From: a virus
Virus record (IMG/VR): IMGVR_UViG_3300042465_000805
Coordinates: 1-39,666 of that record
Direction: 5' to 3' (one strand)
Length of the DNA: 39,666 nt
Shown here: positions 8,455-16,970 of the stretch, one piece after another
How the letters are laid out: every line of letters starts with the position of its first letter
Numbering within the stretch: position 1 is the first letter of the stretch
The notes under the pieces: model-generated
What the model was told of the DNA's origin: nothing
Database searches by the model: none
Seen by the model: the letters and a program-made list of their open reading frames with translations, nothing else
Program-made: the position numbers and the translations under genes

Positions 8455-8625
8455 ATGCCATTGACAAAAGGTTATTCGAGCAAATCCATCGGCAAGAACA
8501 TCAAGATGGAAAAGAAGTCCGGCAAGCCAATGAAGCAGGCTGTGGCCATCGCATTGAATGTGGCGACCAAAGCAGCCAAGGCAGCAGGCAAGCCCAGCAA
8601 AGCGCCCAAGAAGGCCATGAAATGA
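8455..8625 (+). CDS. Small basic virion-operon protein
   Basis: A 56-residue, Lys/Ala-rich protein beginning MPLTKGYSSKSIGKNIKMEK and containing GKPMKQAVAIALNVA. Proteins of this style recur beside capsid genes of many phages (recognised from memory), but I know no function. AGGAG lies six bases before the ATG, a strong ribosome-binding site. It ends in an ATGA overlap with the next gene. The lysine-rich tail suggests nucleic acid binding. Confidence 0.75.
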   Translation: MPLTKGYSSKSIGKNIKMEKKSGKPMKQAVAIALNVATKAAKAAGKPSKAPKKAMK

Positions 8626-8798
8626 AGGCCGGTTTGTACGCCAACATTCACGCCAAGCGTGAACGCATTGCAGACCAGAAGGCCGCAGGCAAAACGCCTG
8701 AGCGCATGCGCAAGCCTGGCACAAAGGGTGCACCTACTTCCGCAGCTTTCAAAGCCGCAGCTAAAACAGCAAAGCCCATGAAAAGAAAGGCCAAATGA
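8622..8798 (+). CDS. Small basic phage protein (LYANIHAKR family)
   Basis: A 58-residue, very basic protein containing LYANIHAKRERIADQKA, RMRKPGTKGAPTSAAF and KAAAKTAKP. This pattern is common in phage genomes but has no known function. The start overlaps the previous stop (ATGA) and its stop overlaps the start of the following gene, so three small genes are translationally coupled after the coat gene. Confidence 0.8.
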   Translation: MKAGLYANIHAKRERIADQKAAGKTPERMRKPGTKGAPTSAAFKAAAKTAKPMKRKAK

Positions 8799-9091
8799 TG
8801 CAAGACATCATTCTCATGCCAAGATACTCAAAGAAGAAAAAGCCAGTCAAGGTGCGCAAGCCATCCAAGCCCATTGATGGCATCAACCACCGTCTGCTAC
8901 GCGAGCAGGCCGAAGCATCAACTCAGGCAGCAGAAGCACAGGAAATCGTGCCAGAAGACGATGCAGGTCCAACCCGCGAAGAACTTGAGGCAAAAGCCAC
9001 AGAACTTGGAATTCGTTTTGATGGTCGCACAAAAGACAAAAAACTGGGACAATTGATCCAAGACAGATTGTCTGAGAACACAGGAGAATGA
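8795..9091 (+). CDS. SAP/HeH-like small protein
   Basis: A 98-residue protein with a basic N-terminus (PRYSKKKKPVKVRKPSK) and a C-terminal helix-extended-helix-like segment, LEAKATELGIRFDGRTKDKK followed by LGQLIQDRL, at about residues 62-92. Such SAP/HeH motifs often bind DNA and are frequent in head-completion regions. The start could be 8795, 8798 or 8817; 8795 is chosen because it overlaps the previous stop (ATGA) and has GAAAGG upstream. Confidence 0.75.
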   Translation: MMQDIILMPRYSKKKKPVKVRKPSKPIDGINHRLLREQAEASTQAAEAQEIVPEDDAGPTREELEAKATELGIRFDGRTKDKKLGQLIQDRLSENTGE

Positions 9092-9092
9092 C

Positions 9093-9575
9093 ATGGGATG
9101 GACAAAGCGCCAATTCGTCACACAGGCCTTCGAGGAAATTGGCCTTGCCTCCTACGTCTTTGATCTGACACCAGAGCAATTGCAGTCTGCCTTGCGCAGG
9201 CTGGACACCATGATCGCAGCATGGAATGCCCTTGGCATTCGACTCGGTTACCCATTGCCATCAAGCCCACAAGACAGCGATCTGGACGAGCAAACCAATG
9301 TGCCAGACAGCTCGAACGAAGCCATCTATACCAATCTGGCCATCAAGCTGGCACCCAGCTATGGCAAGCAGGTCATGCCTGACACCAAGATGACAGCCAA
9401 AGAGTCGTACAACACGCTCCTGTCACGCGCAGCCATGCCAATGGAGCAACAACTCCCAAGCACCATGCCAGCAGGCGCAGGCAACAAGCCTTGGCGCGTA
9501 TACGACAATCCTTTCATCCGTCCACCTGTCGATCCACTTTTGGCCGGTCAAGATGGTCAAATCGAATTCAACTGA
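9093..9575 (+). CDS. P22 gp4-like head completion / tail accessory factor
   Basis: A 160-residue protein (P22 gp4 has 166). In P22 gp4 binds below the portal after packaging and forms the adaptor for the tail. The family-typical start is GWTKRQFVTQAFEEIGLA, followed by RRLDTMIAAWNALGIRLGYP and NLAIKLAPSYGK. A good ribosome-binding site (AGGAGA) precedes the ATG. It stands between the coat gene and the gp10-like gene. Confidence 0.85.
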   Translation: MGWTKRQFVTQAFEEIGLASYVFDLTPEQLQSALRRLDTMIAAWNALGIRLGYPLPSSPQDSDLDEQTNVPDSSNEAIYTNLAIKLAPSYGKQVMPDTKMTAKESYNTLLSRAAMPMEQQLPSTMPAGAGNKPWRVYDNPFIRPPVDPLLAGQDGQIEFN

Positions 9576-9587
9576 GGAACCACAATC

Positions 9588-10043
9588 ATGCCAACCATCA
9601 ATCAACTATCAGGCATCAGCCAAGTCTCTGGCGGTGATCTGCTTCCGGTTTATGTCTCCAACAATGGTGACGCTCGCAAGGTATCGATCACGCAGCTGTT
9701 GCAATACTTCCAGCAGACTTTTGCGGCACCGACTGTGGCAACAAACTTGTACGTTCCAAGTACTGGCTTTAATGTGACGGTCCCAACTCCAGTCAGCGAA
9801 CAGCAATGGATGATCTTGCAACCTGCTGGCACTTTGGCCGCAGGCACAATCACATTGCCATTGAATACTGGCGTGCCTGATGGCACTCAAGTTCTGGTAA
9901 CAACGACCCAGATCATCACATCCTTTACGCTGGCGCTTAATGGAGCAGCAGCAGCATTCGGTGCACCAACGACATTGGCAGCCAATGCGTTCTTCACCAT
10001 GCGCTTCTACCAAGCCACCAACAGCTGGTATCGCATTGCTTAA
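9588..10043 (+). CDS. Hypothetical virion-associated protein
   Basis: A 151-residue protein starting MPTINQLSGISQVSGGDLLP. The N-terminal pattern, with ARKVSITQLLQYF after it, is common in phage structural operons. The rest is Thr/Ala/Leu-rich and likely beta-structured (LPLNTGVPDGTQVLVTTT, FTMRFYQATNSWYRIA), reminiscent of head-decoration or fibre base domains. No enzymatic motif is seen. GAGGA precedes the ATG. A minor virion component is the best guess from context. Confidence 0.75.
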   Translation: MPTINQLSGISQVSGGDLLPVYVSNNGDARKVSITQLLQYFQQTFAAPTVATNLYVPSTGFNVTVPTPVSEQQWMILQPAGTLAAGTITLPLNTGVPDGTQVLVTTTQIITSFTLALNGAAAAFGAPTTLAANAFFTMRFYQATNSWYRIA

Positions 10044-10061
10044 TTTTTAGGAGTCACTATC

Positions 10062-11252
10062 ATGTTCATTCAACCAGCACCACCCACAAGCGAGATTGAT
10101 CTGCCAATTCCAGCAGGCCAATTGATCAGCATTGGCAGCACTGGCAACGAGCCAACCACTGTCCAGTTGCAAACTGCCTACCCAGGCCAGTCGTGGATTT
10201 ACACCACCATTGGAAGCCTGTTCAATGCAGCCAAAACCTTTGGCCCTTACACCCAAGATCGTGTGATGCGCATTTCAAGCCGCAACGCACAGGTTGAGTA
10301 CAGCATTGGCGCACAGCCTCAACTTCGCAGTTTTCCTGCTTTAGTGATTGGCAATCTAGAGGCAATTAGTTTGGTTGAGCCTGCTGCCACGTTCATTACC
10401 CTCACTTATGATGACGACTCTGGCAATGTCCGCCTAAATAGCGCTGGCGCTCATGGACTGACAGCTGCCGTGGCAGTTGGTGAAGATGTTTATGTGACAT
10501 GGACTGGCGGCACTGGCACAAATGGCTTCTACGAAGTCACTGACCTTGACACCGACACCACTGGCACAGCTGTTACCGTTGATTTGCCTTACATTGATTC
10601 CACAGTGACGATCAGCATCGCTGCACCTGGCGTGGTTACTTGGACAAACCACGGTCTTTCTGCAAATGACACGATTCGATTTACGACCACTGGTGCATTG
10701 CCAACAGGCTTGTCCGCTGGAACGACCTACTACGTCAAAACTGTTTTGTCTGACAACACTTTTACTGTGTCTGCATCATCAGGCGGTACAGCCATTACGA
10801 CCAGTGGCACACAGTCTGGAACACAGACTGCCTTGGTCTGGTATGGCACCGCAGTCGTCGCTGTGGCCAACACAGCGGTCACACTGGCATCTGTCACAGT
10901 GCCAGGATGGTCAATGGGTGTTGGAGGCGGCATGGAGATCGATGCGCTGTACACATTGACCAACAGCGCAACAGCCAAGAATATTGGAATGACATATGGC
11001 GGTGGTGTTTTGATGGCAGTTAGTGCAGCAAACAATGAGAGTGCCTGTGCTCAGAAGCTCATGTGCAACCGTGGAAGCTCTCAGATCATAAGTAATGCAG
11101 TCAACCAAGTTGGCCACGGCTTGTCAACAGGCGCAAATGTGGTTCTGACCGTAGATGCAACGCAAGACCAGACGTTTGCTTTCACCGCACAGCCTGCGGC
11201 AGCAAACAATGTAGTTATCTTGGAAGCATTCAAACTTCACATTAACTTCTAA
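10062..11252 (+). CDS. Beta-rich virion protein with phage surface-type domain
   Basis: A 396-residue protein with no charged core, rich in Thr, Gly, Ser and Val. The central segment, about residues 185-260, contains VVTWTNHGLSANDTIRF and TTYYVKTVLSDNTFTVSAS, a repeat-like beta module seen in many phage surface proteins (recognised by pattern). The C-terminus is Ala-rich beta sequence. A good ribosome-binding site (TAGGAG) precedes the ATG. It probably forms a head-decoration or tail-associated structure, but the exact role is unknown. Confidence 0.75.
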   Translation: MFIQPAPPTSEIDLPIPAGQLISIGSTGNEPTTVQLQTAYPGQSWIYTTIGSLFNAAKTFGPYTQDRVMRISSRNAQVEYSIGAQPQLRSFPALVIGNLEAISLVEPAATFITLTYDDDSGNVRLNSAGAHGLTAAVAVGEDVYVTWTGGTGTNGFYEVTDLDTDTTGTAVTVDLPYIDSTVTISIAAPGVVTWTNHGLSANDTIRFTTTGALPTGLSAGTTYYVKTVLSDNTFTVSASSGGTAITTSGTQSGTQTALVWYGTAVVAVANTAVTLASVTVPGWSMGVGGGMEIDALYTLTNSATAKNIGMTYGGGVLMAVSAANNESACAQKLMCNRGSSQIISNAVNQVGHGLSTGANVVLTVDATQDQTFAFTAQPAAANNVVILEAFKLHINF

Positions 11253-11253
11253 C

Positions 11254-11538
11254 ATGGCCACCAAAGACACTCGCCTTGCTCGCATTGGAGTCGAGGGCTA
11301 CAACAAGCCCAAGCGCACTCCATCGCATCCGACCAAAAGCCATGTTGTTGTGGCCAAGGTAGGCGACCAAGTGAAAACAATTCGCTTTGGTCAGCAAGGC
11401 GTGTCTGGGTCTCCAAAGAAGGAAGGCGAGTCAAAGGCATCCGAGGCTCGTCGAGAATCATTCAAGGCCCGACACGCTGACAACATTGCCAAGGGCAAGA
11501 TGAGCGCAGCGTACTGGGCCAACAAGGTCAAGTGGTAA
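11254..11538 (+). CDS. Small conserved basic phage protein
   Basis: A 94-residue protein with 19 or more Lys/Arg residues. It contains KSHVVVAKVGDQVKTIRFGQ, GVSGSPKKEGESKA and a C-terminal RHADNIAKGKMSAAYWANKV. I recognise this pattern as widely spread in environmental phages, near head genes, without known function. The start lies one base after the previous stop, so it is probably coupled. Confidence 0.8.
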   Translation: MATKDTRLARIGVEGYNKPKRTPSHPTKSHVVVAKVGDQVKTIRFGQQGVSGSPKKEGESKASEARRESFKARHADNIAKGKMSAAYWANKVKW

Positions 11539-11541
11539 GCC

Positions 11542-12954
11542 ATGCAAATTCCAATCCTAAACGGCATCTACGCTGACAACACGCCAGAGCTGCGCACAAG
11601 CTATCCAGTCAACATGATGCCTGTGCCAAAGAAGTCAGGCATCAGCAATGGATTCCTGCGTCCAGGCGATGGCATTGTGGCCAACGGAACAGGACCAGGC
11701 ACTGACCGTGGCGGCATAAACTGGAATGGTGTCTGCTACCGAGTTATGGGCACCAAGCTGGTATCCGTGGCCAGCAATGGCACAGTGACAACTCTGGGAG
11801 ATGTAGGTGGTCCAACATCTGATCTGGTTACGATGGACTACAGTTTCGACTTGCTGGGAATTGCATCAGGTGGACGACTTTACTTCTGGGACCCAATAGC
11901 ATCCACACTCACACAGAACACCGATCCAGACCTTGGTGTAGTGCTCGACTTCTGCTGGGTTGATGGTTACTTCATGACCACAGATGGTGCCAATTTGGTA
12001 GTCACTGAGTTGTCTAATCCATTGTCTGTCAATCCATTGAAATATGGAAGCTCAGAAGTTGATCCAGACCCTGTGGTTGCACTTATCAAGTTGCGCAACG
12101 AGGTCTACGCGCTCAACAGCAATACCATTGAGGTCTTCGACAACATAGGTGGCGAGTTGTTTCCTTTCGCACGCATCGATGGTGCGCAAGTCCAAAAAGG
12201 CGTACTTGGAACACATGCATGTTGCATCTTTCTTGATCGCATTGCTTTCTTGGGTGGTGGTCGAAATGAAGCACCATCCATTTACATTGGCGCAGCAGCG
12301 ACCACCCAGAAACTCAGTACGCAGGAAATTGACAATCTTTTGTTGCAATACACCGAAGCGCAACTTGTTCGCGTCCAACTTGAAGCACGCAACGACAAAA
12401 ATCATCTGCACCTTTATGTGCACCTTCCAGATCGCACCATCGTCTACGATGCATCAGCATCAGAGGCATTGGGTGAGCCTGTCTGGTTTACGCTGGCCAC
12501 AACCGTGGTTGGCTTTGCACAGTATCGTGCACGCAACATGGTCTGGATTTACGACAAATGGCTTGTGGGCGATCCACAGTCCAACTCCATTGGCTACTTT
12601 GTGCAAAACACTGGTGAGCATTGGGGTCAGCAAGTGCGCTGGGAATTTGGCACGCTGATCGTCTACAACGAAAGCAATGGCGCGATCTTCAACGAACTTG
12701 AGCTGGTCAGTTTAACTGGCAGTGTGGCCTTAGGCACAAACCCACAGATCAGCACCAGCTATAGCGTGGATGGCAAGTCATGGAGCCAAGACCGCTACAT
12801 TACTGTTGGCACAACTGGAAACACCGCAAAGCGCCTAGCATGGTTTCAGCAAGGCCACATGCGCAATTGGCGCATTCAACGTTTTCGTGGAGACAGCGAT
12901 GCTCACGTTTCATTTGTTCGACTTGAAGCTCAGATAGAGCCACTGGCATTCTGA
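11542..12954 (+). CDS. P22 gp10-like packaged-DNA stabilisation protein
   Basis: A 470-residue protein (P22 gp10 has 472). In P22 it attaches under gp4 and plugs the head to keep DNA in. Family-like features are the start IPILNGIYADNTPELRTSYP with NMMPVP, a beta-propeller-like series of short strands (YSFDLLGIASGGRLYFWDP, FCWVDGYFMTTDGANLVVTE), LRNEVYALNSNTIEVFDNIG, and a C-terminus rich in Trp/Arg (LAWFQQGHMRNWRIQRFRG). It overlaps the next gene by one base (TGATG). Confidence 0.85.
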   Translation: MQIPILNGIYADNTPELRTSYPVNMMPVPKKSGISNGFLRPGDGIVANGTGPGTDRGGINWNGVCYRVMGTKLVSVASNGTVTTLGDVGGPTSDLVTMDYSFDLLGIASGGRLYFWDPIASTLTQNTDPDLGVVLDFCWVDGYFMTTDGANLVVTELSNPLSVNPLKYGSSEVDPDPVVALIKLRNEVYALNSNTIEVFDNIGGELFPFARIDGAQVQKGVLGTHACCIFLDRIAFLGGGRNEAPSIYIGAAATTQKLSTQEIDNLLLQYTEAQLVRVQLEARNDKNHLHLYVHLPDRTIVYDASASEALGEPVWFTLATTVVGFAQYRARNMVWIYDKWLVGDPQSNSIGYFVQNTGEHWGQQVRWEFGTLIVYNESNGAIFNELELVSLTGSVALGTNPQISTSYSVDGKSWSQDRYITVGTTGNTAKRLAWFQQGHMRNWRIQRFRGDSDAHVSFVRLEAQIEPLAF

Positions 12955-13376
12955 TGGCAACCGCACCACAATCACGCAGGCTCAATCTGACGCGAGATCA
13001 GCTCGCAACATTTCTTACTGATCAGCAACAAATTAGGCAATTTGAGTTGCTTTTTTCTACTGTTGATGAGCTTCAAGTTATCACAGGAACTGATTTTGAG
13101 TACCAAGCAGATACGGCAGCGGCCACAGCAAACGAGGCACTTGCGCAACTGAGTGCGCTTGCACAAGACACCGCAGTCGATGATGCTGTCCTGAATGCAA
13201 AAATTCAGCAGGCCTTGGATGCCATTCCTCGATTGGCGCAATCACTTGACTTGCTTGCATTGGCTCCTGTGCGTAACAATATCGAACTGGCGCATGATGT
13301 GAATGGCATCCTGCCTTATGCAAACCAAACCGCCTCAGTGCGATCTAATCAGGTGCTCACATGGCTTTCGATGTAA
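12954..13376 (+). CDS. Hypothetical protein after gp10-like gene
   Basis: A 140-residue, mostly helical protein with an Ala/Gln-rich centre (TAAATANEALAQLSALAQD). Its start shares a base with the gp10-like stop, and its 3' end overlaps the next start by 16 bases. No domain was recognised. Tight coupling suggests a minor head or tail component. Confidence 0.7.
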   Translation: MATAPQSRRLNLTRDQLATFLTDQQQIRQFELLFSTVDELQVITGTDFEYQADTAAATANEALAQLSALAQDTAVDDAVLNAKIQQALDAIPRLAQSLDLLALAPVRNNIELAHDVNGILPYANQTASVRSNQVLTWLSM

Positions 13377-13696
13377 TCACACCAGCAAAACTTGGCCAAG
13401 CGGCCATCACGACAAGCGTGACCACGCTGTACACCGTACCGGCCAGTACTCGCACGCTACTCAAAGAATTAAGCATGGCCAACACCACAGCATCGGCCAT
13501 CAATGTGCGCGTGTTCTTGGTGCCATCCGCAGGATCGGCAGGTACAAGCAACGCTTTCTTATACGATGTGCCAGTACCAGGCAACAACACTCTGCAATAC
13601 AACGGCATCGAAGTGCTGAACGCAGGAGACACCATCCAAATCCAAGCCGCATCCGCAGGCATAACCATCATCGCCAGCGGTGGCGAAGCCACATAA
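13361..13696 (+). CDS. Small beta protein, first of a tandem paralogous pair
   Basis: A 111-residue protein of predicted beta type: LYTVPASTRTLLKELSMANT, INVRVFLVPS and a final ITIIASGGEAT. The next gene encodes another 111-residue protein with the same layout (YT near residue 22, ANTT versus TNTTA, IASGG versus RASGR at the end), so they are probably duplicated genes. Function is unknown; a small virion surface protein fits composition and place. Confidence 0.7.
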   Translation: MAFDVITPAKLGQAAITTSVTTLYTVPASTRTLLKELSMANTTASAINVRVFLVPSAGSAGTSNAFLYDVPVPGNNTLQYNGIEVLNAGDTIQIQAASAGITIIASGGEAT

Positions 13697-13706
13697 GGAG
13701 AATGAA

Positions 13707-14042
13707 ATGACCGTATCAATCAAGGTTCTGATCCCACCAAAGCAGGCTGAAAATGCCCAGACAACGCAATACACAGCGACAAACTGCAAGGCGATCATTG
13801 ACAAATTCACAGCCACCAATACAACGGCAGGCAATGTGACGATCAGTGTTAACTTGGTGACAAGTGGAGGCACAGCTGGCACAGCCAACTTGATTGTTGA
13901 CACTCGCAGCATTGCACCAGATGAGACCTACACATTCCCAGAGTTGGTTGGCCAAGCACTGGAGTCTGGCAGTTTCATCAGCACCATTGCCAGCGCAGCC
14001 ACATCATTGACCATCCGCGCATCTGGTCGCGAAATCACTTAA
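13707..14042 (+). CDS. Small beta protein, second of the paralogous pair
   Basis: A 111-residue protein. The ATG at 13707 is chosen over upstream in-frame codons because AAGGAG lies eight bases before it and the resulting length matches its neighbour. Comparable segments are ATNTTAGNVTISVNLVTSGG and TSLTIRASGREIT. Sequence identity with the upstream paralogue is low but collinear. No known domain. Confidence 0.75.
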   Translation: MTVSIKVLIPPKQAENAQTTQYTATNCKAIIDKFTATNTTAGNVTISVNLVTSGGTAGTANLIVDTRSIAPDETYTFPELVGQALESGSFISTIASAATSLTIRASGREIT

Positions 14043-14056
14043 TCAAGGAGAACAGC

Positions 14057-14458
14057 ATGGACAAATTTATGATGATGCCCAAAGGCTTCATGGGCCTGCC
14101 AATGGGTGAGGAATTCATCACCACAGCCGAGAACAAGAAGAACACCCAGATTGCCATTGATGACTGGATGCTTGGCCCTGAGAATCCAAGCAATGAGCCA
14201 ACGGCCAACAAGACCTACTGGATCGCAGTAGGCAAGGCCATGCAAGTGGACGAAAAAGAGTCTCGTCGTCGTCGGTGCTCAAACTGCGAGTACTACGACA
14301 ACAGCACCATGACACAGGCCAAGATGGAGCGCATCCCCCGAAATGAGTGGGACACCGATGCTGGTTTCCGTGGTTACTGCACCAAATTTGAGTTCATCTG
14401 TCACGACCTTCGCGTCTGCCAAGCATGGGAAGAACGTGAATTTGAAATGGAAGATTGA
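14057..14458 (+). CDS. Cysteine-containing conserved phage protein
   Basis: A 133-residue protein with a Met-rich start (MDKFMMMPKGFMGLPMGEEF) and a C-terminal half with five cysteines: CSNC, then YCTKFEFIC and RVC before QAWEE. The CxxC plus three spaced Cys suggest binding of a metal ion or an iron-sulfur centre, though no named family is assigned. RRRR precedes the first Cys. A good ribosome-binding site (AAGGAG) precedes the ATG. Such a protein is unusual within a virion operon. Confidence 0.75.
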   Translation: MDKFMMMPKGFMGLPMGEEFITTAENKKNTQIAIDDWMLGPENPSNEPTANKTYWIAVGKAMQVDEKESRRRRCSNCEYYDNSTMTQAKMERIPRNEWDTDAGFRGYCTKFEFICHDLRVCQAWEEREFEMED

Positions 14459-14542
14459 CCAAATGCCAAAATGTGGGAAAATAGTCAGCACTGAGCCGTT
14501 CGAGCCGCCAGTAGCTCACAAGCCCCTGCACAGGAGTTTTCG

Positions 14543-15001
14543 ATGAGTCATGTTGCGGTTCAGGAAGTCAAAGCTGGCGTGCCAGCAGAGCACCTGCCAA
14601 TCTATCGCCTAGAGGCCGAGCTACTTAAGCTGCCTCAGGTAGACATGCCTGTCGATCACGACTTCTGCAATGGCCTGTACGCTCGGACAATGCACATCCC
14701 TGCTGGCACCGTTTTAACTGGCGCAATCCACAAAGAAGAATCTTTTTTCTTGGTTCGCAAAGGCGAATTGATTGTCAGCACAGACAACGGCCCACGCACT
14801 CTTGGACCAGGCGACATGAGCGTTTCAAAGATCGGCACCAAGCGTGCTGGCATTGCTTTGACCGAAGTCGAAGTCACCACATTTCACGCAAACCCAAGCA
14901 ACGAACAAGACCCACAAGCGCTGTGGGATATGTTCACTATTCCAGCGCCAGCAACAGCTCTTGAAACTGCACAGACAGCGCAATTGGAGGAATCAAAATG
15001 A
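14543..15001 (+). CDS. Cupin-fold protein
   Basis: A 152-residue protein with a single cupin-like barrel: IPAGTVLTGAIHKEESFFLV (residues about 52-71) followed by KGELIVSTDNGPRTLGPGDM (about 73-92). The first stretch resembles cupin motif 1 with a His and Glu for metal binding, the second the Gly-rich turn and motif 2, though the second His is not obvious. The 84-bp gap before it contains no gene; a CAGGAG site precedes the ATG. It ends in an ATGA overlap with the ejection protein gene. Whether it is virion-associated or enzymatic is unknown. Confidence 0.75.
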   Translation: MSHVAVQEVKAGVPAEHLPIYRLEAELLKLPQVDMPVDHDFCNGLYARTMHIPAGTVLTGAIHKEESFFLVRKGELIVSTDNGPRTLGPGDMSVSKIGTKRAGIALTEVEVTTFHANPSNEQDPQALWDMFTIPAPATALETAQTAQLEESK

Positions 15002-15645
15002 CATTTGGATTATCAGGAGCAGCACTGGCAGGCATTGCCGTTGGTGGTGCCACACTTATTTCTGGCATGGCCCAAGCAGATGCTGCTGGAGATGCAGCTG
15101 CAATTCAAGCAGGTTCTGCGCAAGCAGGCATTGAAGAACAGCGCAGGCAGTTTGATGCAGTTCAAAAGTTGCTTGCACCTTATGTTTCTGCTGGAGCACC
15201 AGCACTCGAAGCACAGCAAGCATTCCTTGGATTGAAAGGGCCAGAGGCAGAACGTGCGGCCATCGAGCGTATCCAAGGTGGAGAAACATTCAAAGCATTG
15301 ACGCAGCAAGGCGAGGAGGCATTGCTCCAGCGTGCATCGGCAACTGGTGGTCTGAGAGGTGGAAACATCCAAGGTGCACTGGCTCAATTCAGACCCGCAT
15401 TGCTTTCAAGTCTCATTGATCAGCAATATGGTCGACTTGGTGGCATGACAGCACTTGGTCAGCAATCCGCTGCTGGTGTTGGAGCTGCTGGTCAACAAAC
15501 AGGCGTGAATGTGGCCAACTTACTTGGCCAGCAAGGTGCAGCACAAGCTGGCGCTGAGATCGCTCAAGGCAAAGCATTCGGAGCAATCCCAGCAGCAATC
15601 TCTGGCGGCCTCGGTTTATTTAGTGGTCTAGGAGGGAAATTCTGA
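14998..15645 (+). CDS. DNA ejection protein, gp7-like
   Basis: A 215-residue protein (P22 gp7 has 229) starting with a hydrophobic Gly/Ala stretch, LSGAALAGIAVGGATLISGM, then Ala/Gln-rich helices (EEQRRQFDAVQKLLAPYVSAG) and a C-terminal GAIPAAISGGLGLFSGLGG. These are typical of ejected internal proteins that enter the host envelope. A strong GGAGG lies before the ATG. It is the first of three adjacent overlapping ejection genes, the P22 gp7-gp20-gp16 arrangement. Confidence 0.75.
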   Translation: MTFGLSGAALAGIAVGGATLISGMAQADAAGDAAAIQAGSAQAGIEEQRRQFDAVQKLLAPYVSAGAPALEAQQAFLGLKGPEAERAAIERIQGGETFKALTQQGEEALLQRASATGGLRGGNIQGALAQFRPALLSSLIDQQYGRLGGMTALGQQSAAGVGAAGQQTGVNVANLLGQQGAAQAGAEIAQGKAFGAIPAAISGGLGLFSGLGGKF

Positions 15646-16970
15646 TGCCAGCACCAATTGATTATGGCGTTCAAATCGCTGACCCAACACAAGCATTCTT
15701 AGGCGCATTCCAAACTGGCGCGAGCATTCAAGAGACTCGACTCAAACAGGAGCAGCAACAGCAGCAAATGGCCAACCAGAAGTTGATTCAAGAGGGATTT
15801 GCAAAACTGCGCCAGCCAGGTGCAACTGCTGCCGACTATGCGAATCTGTCCATGATGCTTCCTGAGACGCAAGCAAAGTCTGTGCGCGAGAGTTTTAGCA
15901 TGTTGTCAGGTGAACGTCAGAATGCAGCACTGCAACAATCTGGCCAAGTATTTTCTGCATTCAAAGCAGGAAAGCCAGAGATCGCCATCAGCCTGCTCGA
16001 TCAACAGATCGAAGGCAAGCGCAACTCTGGTGACGAAGCCGGTGCTAAGTTCTTGGAGACATGGCGCGATGTGGCCAAGGAAAATCCAAAGGCAACTGAA
16101 GACTACTTTGGATTCACCATCTCGCAAATGCCTGGTGGAGACAAAGTGATCACCAGTGCCATCGCTTTGGAAGGTGAGCGCAGGGCGAAAGAGAAGCAGC
16201 CATACGAATTGCTGAAACTCAGTTCAGAGGCCATCATCAAGGAACAAGAAGCTAAATTTGCACCTGATAAATTCCTGACTGACCTCAACCTGACAAAAGA
16301 ACAGATTGAGCAAGCCAAAGCAGCTCGTCGTGCATCTGATGCTGCGGCTAAAAAATCTGGTGCAGACGCTGCGCGTGCAGAGGCTGAGGCCAAACAACTG
16401 AGCGCTGGCATCATTCCTGTTGATAAGCGACCAGAACTGGAGACCAAATTCCGCAAGGAATACAACGACCAGACAAAACCATATCAGGAAGTCAAGTCTG
16501 CCTACGGCCGCGTGCTCTCGTCAGAGGACAGCGCAGTTGGCGATCTTTCGCTGATCTTTGGCTACATGAAGATGCTGGACCCAGGCTCTGTGGTGCGTGA
16601 GGGTGAATTTGCCACAGCTCAGAATGCAGCTGGCGTGCCAGAGCGCATCACCAACATCTACAACAAGGTGGCAACTGGTCAGCGCCTAAGCCCATCACAG
16701 CGCGAATCATTTAAAGGTCAAGCCAAAGGCCTGTACAACAGCGCATTGGAAGGCGAGAAAACAGTCCGCACAGGACTGGAGCGCATCTCCAAGGGTTACG
16801 GCCTTAACACAGAAAACATCTTCTACTCGGCCACAGAGCAAGCGCCAGTTGGCGCACCTCCTGCACCAGCAGCAAATACCGTCAAAGTCGGCAGCCAAAC
16901 TTATACTCGTCCTGCAAACTTCAGTGATGCTCAGTGGGCAGCATATAAGCAATCTGTGGGGGCAAAATGA
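15645..16970 (+). CDS. DNA ejection protein, gp20-like
   Basis: A 441-residue protein (P22 gp20 has 471). The N-terminus is DYGVQIADPTQAFLGAFQTG followed by a Gln-rich coiled coil with a run of QQQQQ. The C-terminal part has SLIFGYMKMLDPGSVVREGE and a helical segment around NIYNKVATGQRLSPSQR that recurs in many phage internal proteins. It should be released into the host envelope during infection. Strong AGGAGG site; one-base overlap with the upstream stop; ATGA overlap with the downstream gene. Confidence 0.75.
   Translation: MPAPIDYGVQIADPTQAFLGAFQTGASIQETRLKQEQQQQQMANQKLIQEGFAKLRQPGATAADYANLSMMLPETQAKSVRESFSMLSGERQNAALQQSGQVFSAFKAGKPEIAISLLDQQIEGKRNSGDEAGAKFLETWRDVAKENPKATEDYFGFTISQMPGGDKVITSAIALEGERRAKEKQPYELLKLSSEAIIKEQEAKFAPDKFLTDLNLTKEQIEQAKAARRASDAAAKKSGADAARAEAEAKQLSAGIIPVDKRPELETKFRKEYNDQTKPYQEVKSAYGRVLSSEDSAVGDLSLIFGYMKMLDPGSVVREGEFATAQNAAGVPERITNIYNKVATGQRLSPSQRESFKGQAKGLYNSALEGEKTVRTGLERISKGYGLNTENIFYSATEQAPVGAPPAPAANTVKVGSQTYTRPANFSDAQWAAYKQSVGAK

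Noticed and set aside
14455-14485. Possible promoter TTGACC with AATAGT before the cupin gene
   Set aside because: The spacing is 19 bp and the -10 is poor; the -35 overlaps the stop codon of the upstream gene. Too weak to report.
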